This document shows positions 21,385-28,988 of a DNA stretch of 47,584 nucleotides, one piece after another. The translations under genes and the position numbers were made by a program. Position 1 is the stretch's first letter. Each line of letters begins with the position of its first letter. The DNA comes from a virus. Location: positions 1 through 47,584 of the IMG/VR virus record IMGVR_UViG_3300043331_001135, one strand, 5' to 3'. The notes beneath the pieces were generated by a model. The model did not search any database, was not told the origin of the DNA, and saw only the letters and a program-made list of their open reading frames with translations.

Positions 21385-22131
21385 ACCGACTGCGCACAGC
21401 CGCGGTTCGCGCAGGCCGAGAAGAGCGTCGTCGTCCTGCGGTCCGACATGCGGGTCGAGCTCATCGACTCGATGGGCAACGACGCCTCGGTCGTCCGGGC
21501 CGCGAGGGTCTCGACCGCCGGTCAGTCGGCCGCCCGCTACGTCGAGCACGAGCGCGACACCGGGCTCGTGCACTACCTCATGCGCAACCGGCACGGCTCG
21601 CCGTTCGAGCACGCGGTGTTCACGTTCTACGTCGAGGCGCCGATCTTCGTCTGGCGCGAGATCATGCGGCACCGCATCGCCTCGTACAACGAGGAATCGG
21701 CGCGCTACCGCAAGCTCGAACCGGTGTTCTACGTGCCGGACAGCTTCCGGAACGTCCGGCAGGGCGGCACGTCGGCCCACCCGCGGCTGACGGCCGGTAC
21801 GGCGGCTCAGCACGAGGCGGTCGAGGATGAGCTCATCCGGTCCTCGACGGCGGCCTACAGCGCCTACGAGCGGCTGCTCGCGGCCGACATCGCCCGCGAG
21901 GTGGCCCGGATGGTGCTGCCCGTCAACATCTACAGCTCGGCCTACGTGACCATGAACGCCCGCGCGCTGATGAACTTCCTCTCGCTGCGGGTCGAGGATG
22001 AGGGCGCGACCTTCCCCTCGCACCCGATGCGCGAGATCGAGCTCGTCGCCCGGAAGTTCGAGGCGATCTTCGCCGAGGTCATGCCCACGACGCACGCGGC
22101 GTTCCTCGGCAACGGCCGCGTCGCGCCGTAG
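21382..22131 (+). CDS. thyX: Flavin-dependent thymidylate synthase
   Basis: 249 aa. The ThyX signature RHRIASYNEESARY is at residues 96-109 (RHRxxSxNxxSxRY form), preceded by HGSPFEHAVFTFY and followed by a helical C-terminal half (AREVARMVLPVNIYSSAYVTMNAR) with the usual ThyX pattern. It converts dUMP to dTMP using methylene-tetrahydrofolate and FAD, supplying thymidylate for phage DNA synthesis. The start at 21382 overlaps the upstream stop as TGATG. Length is normal for the family. The 256-bp gap after it holds a promoter and a structured leader. Confidence 0.96.
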   Translation: MTDCAQPRFAQAEKSVVVLRSDMRVELIDSMGNDASVVRAARVSTAGQSAARYVEHERDTGLVHYLMRNRHGSPFEHAVFTFYVEAPIFVWREIMRHRIASYNEESARYRKLEPVFYVPDSFRNVRQGGTSAHPRLTAGTAAQHEAVEDELIRSSTAAYSAYERLLAADIAREVARMVLPVNIYSSAYVTMNARALMNFLSLRVEDEGATFPSHPMREIELVARKFEAIFAEVMPTTHAAFLGNGRVAP

Positions 22132-22169
22132 TCGGCGGTACGCTCGGGCACCCGGGACGGCCTACCGGC

Positions 22170-22198
22170 TTGCACCACCCGGTTAAGCATGGTAGGTT
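22170..22198 (+). promoter_or_regulatory. Promoter upstream of the SSB-like gene
   Basis: -35 TTGCAC (22170-22175), 17 bp, -10 TAGGTT (22193-22198). Transcription would start near 22205, giving a leader of about 180 nt that contains the inverted repeat at 22215-22323. CCAAGTAGGAACC (22208-22220) is shared with other non-palindromic promoter regions. Confidence 0.5.
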
Positions 22199-22214
22199 CT
22201 AACCACACCAAGTA

Positions 22215-22323
22215 GGAACCGGCCCGGTTCACGGGCCGTGGGGGGAGCACCCGCCCCGGAAAGGCGACGCTCCCGTCGAGTACGGATCATCAGGCCCCAC
22301 GGCCCGCAATTCGGGCCGGTTCC
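22215..22323 (+). promoter_or_regulatory. Structured leader with nested inverted repeats
   Basis: 29-nt arms 22215-22243 and 22295-22323 pair at 25 of 29 positions around a 51-nt loop. Each arm alone also forms a local hairpin, GGCCCG(GTTCA)CGGGCC and GGCCCG(CAATT)CGGGCC. All four mismatches of the long stem fall in these local loops. Inside the loop GGGAGC and GCTCCC pair again. Two mutually exclusive folds are possible, which suits a regulatory RNA or a cruciform-forming site. Confidence 0.6.
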
Positions 22324-22387
22324 GAGTGACAGCAAGATCCCAACCCAACCGAGCTCAGCTCAACCCGATCCGAAGGGGATCACGCGC

Positions 22388-22897
22388 ATGGCGAAGAACG
22401 TTTCGATCGCGGTCAATACCGGTGACGAGAGTTTCGACGACAGCTTCGAGGACGACATCGCTCTCGCGACCGGCAGTTCGTTCCCGCGGATGGAGGACAT
22501 CGAGGGCTGCCTGCTCCTGATGCGCCCCTACGAGCAGGGCACCCGCCAGTCGAAGAACGGTGACGGCAAGGAGTACCCCTGGGTCGAGTGCGACGTCGTG
22601 GTGCTCCAGGCGCCCGGCGGCGAGGGCGACCTGCCGACCGACTTCTTCGAGGGCGAGGACCTGCCGTTCGAGCTGGAGGGCTTCCAGTTCACCGGGCAGC
22701 AGGTGACCTCGTTCCTGATCCAGAAGATGAAGCGGGGCAAGCGCGGCCTCGGCGTCCTGGTCAAGGGCGTGCCGAGCCAGCGCGGGCGCAACGCCCCGTG
22801 GGTGCTGGAGGCTCCCACGGCCGAGCAGGTCAAGCTCGCGAAGGACTACGCCCGCGCGGCGGCGGCCAAGGCGGCGGCGAGCAATCCTTGGGAGTGA
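22388..22897 (+). CDS. SSB-like single-stranded DNA-binding protein candidate
   Basis: 169 aa. A strand-rich centre (IEGCLLLMRPYEQGTR, PWVECDVVVLQAP, VTSFLIQKMKRGKRGLGVLVKGVPSQRGRNAPWVLEAP) fits a phage OB-fold-like ssDNA-binding or DNA-replication accessory protein. It ends in a flexible alanine-rich tail closing with SNPWE, reminiscent of SSB-type short C-terminal tips. The N-terminus is acidic. Its own promoter, leader and terminator suggest high, separate expression, as for an SSB. No exact family recognised, so the role is inferred from pattern and context. Confidence 0.6.
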   Translation: MAKNVSIAVNTGDESFDDSFEDDIALATGSSFPRMEDIEGCLLLMRPYEQGTRQSKNGDGKEYPWVECDVVVLQAPGGEGDLPTDFFEGEDLPFELEGFQFTGQQVTSFLIQKMKRGKRGLGVLVKGVPSQRGRNAPWVLEAPTAEQVKLAKDYARAAAAKAAASNPWE

Positions 22898-22916
22898 CGC
22901 CCCGCCAGTAGTGACC

Positions 22917-22958
22917 AACGGCCGGGCGCTTCGGGCGAGTCCGAAGCGCCCGGCCGTT
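22917..22958. terminator. Strong terminator after the SSB-like gene
   Basis: Perfect 18-bp GC-rich stem (22917-22934 and 22941-22958) with a 6-nt loop, followed by TCCCTTG on the plus strand. It closes the unit that begins at 22170. Confidence 0.85.
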
Positions 22959-23011
22959 CCCTTGCCCCACCTCATCCCGAACCGAGAACAGATAACCGGA
23001 GTGATCAAGTC

Positions 23012-23260
23012 ATGGCGATGAAGAGCGAAACCGTGGTCGAGAAGGTCGAGCGGCTGCTCGGCCTGTACGGCGCCACGGCGAAGGCCGTCGCGAAGCACGC
23101 CGCCCGGTACAAGGCGGCCAGGGGCAAGCTCGACGACATCGCGGGTGATCTGGAGATGTACGCGCAGCACCGCGCGGTCAACGACGACCTGCGCGAGAAG
23201 GTCTCGAAGGCGCTCGCCGCCGAGTTGCCGGACGTCGAGGACGACGGCGCCGACGCCTGA
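23012..23260 (+). CDS. Small helical hypothetical protein
   Basis: 82 aa, ATG at 23012 with CCGGAG upstream. Almost entirely helical and alternately charged (VVEKVERLLGLYGATAKAVAKHAARYKAARGKLDDIAGDLEMYAQ), ending in an acidic tail (ELPDVEDDGADA). Likely a small dimeric coiled coil. Function unknown. It lies between two hairpins. Confidence 0.65.
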   Translation: MAMKSETVVEKVERLLGLYGATAKAVAKHAARYKAARGKLDDIAGDLEMYAQHRAVNDDLREKVSKALAAELPDVEDDGADA

Positions 23261-23273
23261 CGTCGGCCACCAT

Positions 23274-23331
23274 CGAGCGGCCCTCGCCCTGCCCTGGGGC
23301 CATCGGGCAGAGTGGGGGCCGCTCCCGTTCC
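23274..23331. terminator. Imperfect GC-rich hairpin
   Basis: GAGCGGCCC...CTGCCC pairs with GGGCAG...GGGCCGCTC with a few mismatches in the middle of a 20-bp stem. It lies between the genes ending at 23260 and starting at 23345 and probably attenuates read-through. Confidence 0.5.
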
Positions 23332-23344
23332 ACCGGGAGAGGGC

Positions 23345-24109
23345 ATGACCACGAAGGGCAAGGACGGACCACCGCGGATCACCAACGCCAGGAAATGTCG
23401 CGCCCGCATCGTCATCAACAAGGAAGACGTCGGGCCCTGCACCGAGCCGACGATCGACCCGCGGTCACCCTATTGCACATGGCACCGGCTCGACCGCACC
23501 ACCTACCCCGGGCAGGGCCGCGCCGCCGAGCTGCGCCTCGCCGCCGCCCCCGTTCCGCACCGGCAGCGAGTGCCGCCGACCGAGTGGCCTCCCGGCTACC
23601 GGTGGTGCTCGGGGTGTCAGTCGTTCGTGCCGGTGTGGTACTGCCAGGGGACCAAGTGCAAGGCGTGCAAGCGGGCCGACGCGCAGGCGGCCCGGCGCCG
23701 CGATGTCTACGGCCTCGCCGACGCCGCGTGGCAAGCGATCATGGAGTTGCAGGGCGGTCGGTGTGCGATCTGCCGGAACCGTTCGCGCGACCGGGCGCCC
23801 GCGGTCGAGCACGACCACGGCACCGGTAAGGTCCGCGGGGGCTGCTGCAAGGGCTGCAACCATGACCTGCTCGGTGGCGCGCACGACTCGCCCCGGATGC
23901 TCGCGGCGGCCCTACTGTACCTGCTGGCCCCGCCGACATCCGGCCGGTGGGTCCGGCCCGAGGAAGGCGCCGACGCCGTGCTGCGAGCCGTCGGCGAGGT
24001 GATCGAGGCGCTCAATGCGGAGGGACGGGCGCGCAGGCTGGCCGACGAGGCGCTCGCGCTGCTCGACCGGTCCTCGCTCGATGATGAGGATGAAGGGACT
24101 GATCTGTGA
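23345..24109 (+). CDS. HNH-type recombination endonuclease VII
   Basis: 254 aa. The endonuclease VII domain spans about 130-185: WQAIMELQGGRCAICRN, then VEHDHGTGKVRG with His156-Asp157-His158, then GCCKGCNHDLLGG. This is the zinc-binding, H-N-H-like Holliday-junction resolvase core of the T4 gp49 group. Two further zinc pairs (CSGC and CKAC) lie before it, and the N-terminal part is basic. Expected to resolve branched replication intermediates before packaging. ATG at 23345 with GGGAGAGGGC upstream. The stop overlaps the next gene (TGATG). Confidence 0.85.
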   Translation: MTTKGKDGPPRITNARKCRARIVINKEDVGPCTEPTIDPRSPYCTWHRLDRTTYPGQGRAAELRLAAAPVPHRQRVPPTEWPPGYRWCSGCQSFVPVWYCQGTKCKACKRADAQAARRRDVYGLADAAWQAIMELQGGRCAICRNRSRDRAPAVEHDHGTGKVRGGCCKGCNHDLLGGAHDSPRMLAAALLYLLAPPTSGRWVRPEEGADAVLRAVGEVIEALNAEGRARRLADEALALLDRSSLDDEDEGTDL

Positions 24110-24819
24110 TGTCGCGGCCACGCCTGCTTAATCTCTGCTGCTGTGGTGGTGGATCATGCGCCGGATACGAACGCGCCGGATTCGAGGTATGGGGGGTCGA
24201 CATCGACCCACAGCCAAGTTATCTGAATCCGGAAAGGTTCATTCGGGCCGATGCCCTCGAAATCATCGCCGATACGTCATTCATGAAAAGTTTCTCGGCC
24301 GTTCACGCCTCGCCACCATGCCAGTCGTACTCTCCCCTTAACGCCTACAACAAGAAGTCATATTCACGGCTCATCGAGCCGATCAGGGAAGCCATTCTCC
24401 GACATGATATGCCAGGTGTGATAGAGAATGTACCAGGCGCCCCTCTCCGGTCTCCGATAACACTGTGTGGGTACATGTTCGATGGGCTGATGGTGGAACG
24501 GCATCGTCTGTTCGAAACGATCGGCTTCGACGTCGAGCAGCCGCCTCATCCCGTTCACTCACTACGGTGTACGCGGAACGGGTATCTTCCGACCGATGAC
24601 GCCCCGCTCATGTCGATCCACGGCGGGAAGCATTCGAAAGCATGGCAGAGAAGGGCATGTGAGGTCATGGGCGTTCCCTGGCTCGCCGTCCCGGAGGCAT
24701 CTTCGACGGAGCGGACCAGGCGGGGGATTCGCGAGGTCTGCGAGGCTATTCCTCCGGTCTACGCCGAGTTCATCGGAAAACACTTGATGCGTCAGGTCAC
24801 TAACGAGGCGACATCGTGA
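24109..24819 (+). CDS. Second short DNA C5-cytosine methyltransferase
   Basis: 236 aa. Same layout as the methyltransferase at 20687 but with a divergent motif I (LLNLCCCGGGSCAGY instead of LDLFCGAGG). GVDIDPQP, ASPPCQSYSPL with catalytic Cys71, GVIENVPGAPL and ERHRLFE are all present, and a recognition domain is nearly absent. The reading frame is visibly less GC-rich than endonuclease VII and DnaE on either side, suggesting a separate origin. Overlaps both neighbours (TGATG and GTGA-type). Confidence 0.85.
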   Translation: MSRPRLLNLCCCGGGSCAGYERAGFEVWGVDIDPQPSYLNPERFIRADALEIIADTSFMKSFSAVHASPPCQSYSPLNAYNKKSYSRLIEPIREAILRHDMPGVIENVPGAPLRSPITLCGYMFDGLMVERHRLFETIGFDVEQPPHPVHSLRCTRNGYLPTDDAPLMSIHGGKHSKAWQRRACEVMGVPWLAVPEASSTERTRRGIREVCEAIPPVYAEFIGKHLMRQVTNEATS

Positions 24820-27800
24820 CCGGCTCGGGCTTCGTGCATCTGCACAACCACACCGAATACTCGATGCTCGACGGCGCCGCCCGGATCGGCGACCTGATGA
24901 CCGCCTCGGCGCGGATGGGCATGGACGCGCTCGCCATCACGGACCACGGCACGCTGTTCGGGGCCTACGAGTTCTGGAAGAAAGCCACGACGAGCGGCAT
25001 CAAGCCGATCATCGGCGTCGAGGCGTACCTCACCCCGGGCACGAGCCGGTTCGACAAGACGCGCGTGAGGTGGGGCACCGGCGGCCGGGCCGACGTCTCG
25101 GGCGGCGGCGCCTACACCCACTTCACGATGTGGGCCGAGAACACCGCGGGGATGCACAACCTCTTCCGGATGAGCTCGATCGCCAGCATTGAGGGCTACT
25201 ACTTCAAGCCGCGCATCGACCGCGAGCTGCTCGCCATGTACGGCAAGGGCATCATCGCGACCACCGGGTGCCCCTCGGGTGAGGTGCAGACGCTCTTGCG
25301 GCTCGGGCAGTACGAGCGCGCGGTCGCCTCGGCCGCCGAGCTGCGTGACATCTTCGGGCCAGGCAACTACTTCTGTGAGCTCATGGATCACGGCCTTGGC
25401 ATCGAGCGCGAGGTACGCGCCGACCTGCTGCGGCTGGCCCGCGCCCTCGACCTGCCGCTCGTGGCGACCAACGACCTGCACTACGTCGAGCCGGGCGACG
25501 CCGCGCCGCACGCGGCCCTGCTGTGCGTGCAGTCCGGCTCGACCCTGGACGACCCGCGGCGCTTCAAGTTCGACGCCGACGAGTTCTACCTCAAGAGCCC
25601 GGCGCAGATGCGCGACTACTGGCGCGACGTCCCGCAGGCGTGCGACAACACGCTGCTCATCGCCGAGCGGTGCGACGCGCAGTTCACCGAGGGCGCGGGC
25701 CTCATGCCCCGGTTCCCCGTGCCGGACGGCGAGAGCGAGGAATCGTGGTTTCTGCGTGAGGTCGAACTCGGCCTTGCCCGGCGCTTCCCCGGCGGCCTCC
25801 CGGCCGACGTCCGCGAGCGCGCCGACTACGAGACGTCGATCATCTGCAAGATGGGCTTCCCCGGCTACTTCCTGGTGACCGCCGACCTGATCGGGTGGGC
25901 CAAGGCACGGGGCATCCGGGTCGGCCCCGGCCGCGGGTCGGTCGCCGGTTCCCTGGTCGCCTATGCGATGGGAATCACCGAGCTCGACCCGCTGCGGCAC
26001 GGCCTGCTCTTCGAGCGGTTCCTCAACCCGGACCGTATCTCGATGCCCGACATCGACATCGACTTCGACGAGAGCCGCCGCAACGAGGTGATCAAGTACG
26101 TGACCGATCGCTACGGCGACGAGCGGGTTGCGCAGATCGTCACCTACGGCACCATCAAGGCCAAGCAGGCGCTCAAGGACGCCGCCCGGGTACTCGGCCA
26201 CCCGTTCGCCGTCGGCGACCGCCTCACGTCCGCGCTGCCCGCGCCGGTGATGGGCAAGGACATCCCACTCACGGGCGCGTTCGACCCGCGGCACGAGCGG
26301 TACGGCGAGGCTGAGAAGTTCCGCGAGATCTACGAGACCGACGACGAGGCGCGCGAGGTGGTCGACCTCGCCCGCGGGCTCGAAGGGCTCAAGCGGCAAT
26401 GGGGCGTGCACGCCGCGGGTGTGATCATGTCGCGCGAACCGCTCATCGACCACATTCCGATCATGCGGCGTGACGTGGACGGCGCCACGATCACGCAGTT
26501 CGACTACCCGGCGTGCGAGACCCTCGGTCTGCTCAAGATGGACTTCCTTGGGCTGCGCAACCTGACGATCATCGACGACGCGCTGCGCGCCATCGTCCGC
26601 AACGGCAAGGCGCCGGTCGACCTCGACTCGATCTCGCACGACCTCGACGACCCGGCAACCTTCGAGCTGCTCGCGCGGGGCGACACGCTCGGGGTCTTTC
26701 AGCTCGACGGCGGCCCGATGCGTGGCCTGCTGCGGACGATGCGGCCCGAGCACTTCGAGCACATCTCGGCCGTGCTCGCGCTGTACCGTCCGGGCCCGAT
26801 GAGCGCGGGCTCGCACACCAACTACGCCTTGCGCAAGAACGGGTTGCAGCCGATCGAGCCGATTCACCCCGAGCTCGCCGAACCGCTCGACGACATCCTG
26901 AGCACCACCTACGGACTGATCGTCTACCAGGAGCAGGTGATGGCGATTGCCCAGCGGGTGGCCGGTTACAGCCTCGCCCGTGCCGACCTGCTGCGCAAGG
27001 CGATGGGCAAGAAGAAGCGGGAGATCATCGACCACGAGTTCGGGCCGTTCCGGGACGGCATGCGCGCGAACGGCTACAGCGACAACGCGATTGACACGTT
27101 GTGGCAGATCCTCGTGCCCTTCTCCGATTATGCCTTCAACAAGGCCCACACCGCCGGTTACGGCCTCATCTCCTATTGGACCGCCTACCTCAAGGCCAAC
27201 TACAAGACTGAGTACATGGCCTCGGTGCTCACGAGCGTGAATGGCGAGAAGGACAAGACGGCGGTCTACCTGAGCGAGTGCCGCCGGATGGGCATCAAGG
27301 TCTTGCCGCCCGACGTCAATCTCTCCGATCCCGAGTTCACAGCGTCCGGCGACGAGATCAGGTTCGGGCTGTCGTCCGTGCGCAACGTCGGCGAGACCGC
27401 AGTCGCGGCCATCATCGCCACCCGCGAGGACGGGGGCCGGTTCGCCTCGTTCGGCGACTTCCTGCGCCGGGCACCCAGTGCCGTCCGGAACCGGAAGGTC
27501 GTCGACTCGCTGATCAAGGGCGGGGCGTTCGACTCGCTCGGGCACACCCGCCGCGGGCTGGCCGAGGCCGCAGACGAAGCGCTCGCGCTGTCCGCGGGCA
27601 GCCGTGGGGCACCGGGGCAGCTCTCGCTCTTCGAGGCCCTCAATGGCGAGCAGGACGCCGCAGGCGAGCGCGAGGCGGTCGTGCCCGAGGGCGAGTGGGG
27701 CAAGCACGAGATGCTCACCTTCGAGCGCGAGATGCTCGGGCTCTACGTCTCCGACCACCCGCTGTCGGGGTGCGAGGGGACGCTCGCCCGGATCGCCGAT

Positions 27801-28319
27801 TGCACGGTCGCCTCGATCCATGGGCCCGACGGCCGGGCGGACGGAGCCGAGGTCACCCTCGCGGGCATCATCTCGGTGCTTGACCGCAAGGTCACCAAGA
27901 GGGGTAAGCCGTGGGCCACGGCCACGGTCGAGGACACCACGGGCGGTATCGAGGTGCTGTTCTTCCCCTCGACCTACGAGCTCGTCACGGACCTGCTCGG
28001 CAAGGACCGGGCGGTAGCCGTCCGGGGCCGGATCAACCGGCGCGACGAGACCCCGGTCTTGTTCGCCTCGGACGTGACGTCGATCGACCTCGACGAGCCG
28101 GGCGGCGCCGTCCGGCTGTTCGTCGAGAGCTCGCGCTGCACGCCCCCGGTGGTCGCCCGGCTGGCCGAGATCCTCGCCCGCCATCCGGGTGATGCGCCGG
28201 TGCTGCTCGCCGTCCGCACCGGCACCTCGTCACGGACCCTGGCGCGGCTGGCCGTCTGCGCCCCGTCACCGGACCTGTTCGCCCGGGTGCGGGCCCTGCT
28301 CGGCCCGACGTCCTGCTGA
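24816..28319 (+). CDS. dnaE: DNA polymerase III alpha subunit
   Basis: 1167 aa, full bacterial length. N-terminal PHP domain (VHLHNHTEYSMLDG at 7-20, ITDHGTLFGAYEF, IIGVEAYL), then the polymerase palm with GPGRGSVAGSLVAY and MPDIDIDFDE, where Asp412 and Asp414 are the catalytic metal ligands. Fingers and tandem helix-hairpin-helix follow. An OB domain near 1010-1090 (VTLAGIISVLDRK) leads to the C-terminal region. It copies phage DNA. I see no obvious C-terminal beta-clamp motif. The GTG start at 24816 overlaps the upstream stop. Last gene of the rightward operon, closed by a terminator. Confidence 0.96.
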   Translation: MTGSGFVHLHNHTEYSMLDGAARIGDLMTASARMGMDALAITDHGTLFGAYEFWKKATTSGIKPIIGVEAYLTPGTSRFDKTRVRWGTGGRADVSGGGAYTHFTMWAENTAGMHNLFRMSSIASIEGYYFKPRIDRELLAMYGKGIIATTGCPSGEVQTLLRLGQYERAVASAAELRDIFGPGNYFCELMDHGLGIEREVRADLLRLARALDLPLVATNDLHYVEPGDAAPHAALLCVQSGSTLDDPRRFKFDADEFYLKSPAQMRDYWRDVPQACDNTLLIAERCDAQFTEGAGLMPRFPVPDGESEESWFLREVELGLARRFPGGLPADVRERADYETSIICKMGFPGYFLVTADLIGWAKARGIRVGPGRGSVAGSLVAYAMGITELDPLRHGLLFERFLNPDRISMPDIDIDFDESRRNEVIKYVTDRYGDERVAQIVTYGTIKAKQALKDAARVLGHPFAVGDRLTSALPAPVMGKDIPLTGAFDPRHERYGEAEKFREIYETDDEAREVVDLARGLEGLKRQWGVHAAGVIMSREPLIDHIPIMRRDVDGATITQFDYPACETLGLLKMDFLGLRNLTIIDDALRAIVRNGKAPVDLDSISHDLDDPATFELLARGDTLGVFQLDGGPMRGLLRTMRPEHFEHISAVLALYRPGPMSAGSHTNYALRKNGLQPIEPIHPELAEPLDDILSTTYGLIVYQEQVMAIAQRVAGYSLARADLLRKAMGKKKREIIDHEFGPFRDGMRANGYSDNAIDTLWQILVPFSDYAFNKAHTAGYGLISYWTAYLKANYKTEYMASVLTSVNGEKDKTAVYLSECRRMGIKVLPPDVNLSDPEFTASGDEIRFGLSSVRNVGETAVAAIIATREDGGRFASFGDFLRRAPSAVRNRKVVDSLIKGGAFDSLGHTRRGLAEAADEALALSAGSRGAPGQLSLFEALNGEQDAAGEREAVVPEGEWGKHEMLTFEREMLGLYVSDHPLSGCEGTLARIADCTVASIHGPDGRADGAEVTLAGIISVLDRKVTKRGKPWATATVEDTTGGIEVLFFPSTYELVTDLLGKDRAVAVRGRINRRDETPVLFASDVTSIDLDEPGGAVRLFVESSRCTPPVVARLAEILARHPGDAPVLLAVRTGTSSRTLARLAVCAPSPDLFARVRALLGPTSC

Positions 28320-28324
28320 CGCAC

Positions 28325-28379
28325 GAGAGCCCCGGTCGGTGCGGTCTCCCTCGCGGGTGACGGGCCGACCGGGGCTCTC
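28325..28379. terminator. Terminator between convergent early and late operons
   Basis: Perfect 15-bp stem (28325-28339 and 28365-28379, GAGAGCCCCGGTCGG) with a 25-nt loop. It lies 5 bp after the dnaE stop and 17 bp from the end of the leftward holin gene. Confidence 0.8.
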
Positions 28380-28396
28380 ATGCGTACGGTACCGGG

Positions 28397-28840
28397 TCAG
28401 GCGGCCCGGGGCAGCGATTCCTCGGACTGGCGAGGCAGGATGCGGCGCAGGCCGACCGACTCGGCGGGCAGGACTTCGAGCAGCCACATGACCAGCGCGG
28501 TACCGGCGGCCCCGGTCGCTGCGAGGCCGATCGCCCGCCAGTCGGCCGCGAGCGCCCCGGCGAGGTCGGTCGGCCACAGCGCCAGCACGGCGCCGACGGC
28601 CGCCGGGCCCACCCGGTCGAGCAGGCGCAGCAGCAGCCCGGCGTCGGGCCCGGCGCGCCAGTTGAGCGCGCTCTTGCCGAGCGAGGCGACGAACGCGAGG
28701 GCTGCCGCGACCGAGACCGCGAGCGCGTCGGCGCTCGTGATGGTGCCAGCGGACACGAGGGCCAGCAGGGGCACGAGCACCTGCACGGCATTGCGCGTGG
28801 CCTTGCCGAGGGCGTCGGCGAGGGTAGTGTTCACGATCAT
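28397..28840 (-). CDS. Holin-like membrane protein
   Basis: 147 aa. Three to four hydrophobic helices (AVQVLVPLLALVSAGTI, ALAVSVAAALAFVASLG, GLAATGAAGTALVMWLLEVLP), a charged C-terminus (LRRILPRQSEESLPRAA) and a position in the lysis cluster downstream of the amidase gene fit an actinophage holin. It would form the membrane lesion that lets the amidase reach the wall. Assigned by topology and location, not by a conserved motif. Coupled to the small gene before it (ATGA). Confidence 0.72.
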   Translation of the reverse strand: MIVNTTLADALGKATRNAVQVLVPLLALVSAGTITSADALAVSVAAALAFVASLGKSALNWRAGPDAGLLLRLLDRVGPAAVGAVLALWPTDLAGALAADWRAIGLAATGAAGTALVMWLLEVLPAESVGLRRILPRQSEESLPRAA

Positions 28841-28971
28841 TCCTTCGGTAGAGCGTCAATGATCGACTTGGGTCGTACGGTAGTTCGCCGGGTGGTGTAA
28901 CGGTGCCAGGCGCCGAGCCGTCGCATCACGATCATGCCGCCCCACCGGCCCGGCAGGGTGAGGGCGGTCAC
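28837..28971 (-). CDS. 44-aa basic protein in the lysis cluster
   Basis: GTG at 28971, VTALTLPGRWGGMIVMRR..., ending at a TGA that overlaps the holin ATG. It is very basic (RRLGAWHRYTTRRTTVRPK), with a short hydrophobic start. GAGAGAACC lies upstream. The overlap supports a real coupled gene, but it is short and no family was recognised. Confidence 0.5.
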   Translation of the reverse strand: MTALTLPGRWGGMIVMRRLGAWHRYTTRRTTVRPKSIIDALPKE

Positions 28972-28988
28972 CTACGTGGTTCTCTCGG

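Noticed and set aside
22388-22897. Confident annotation as bacterial-type SSB
   Set aside because: The strand pattern and tail are suggestive but the usual SSB N-terminal motifs are not present, so it is kept as SSB-like only.
24105-24817. 8-bp inverted ends (GATGTCGC / GCGACATC) around the second methyltransferase as insertion-element ends
   Set aside because: Too short and lying in start and end codons. No transposase and no target duplication.
24792-28184. 1130-aa open frame antisense to dnaE
   Set aside because: A high-GC shadow frame. The plus strand carries all DnaE motifs in order, and the antisense protein has Arg/Ala/Gly-rich nonsense composition and no RBS.
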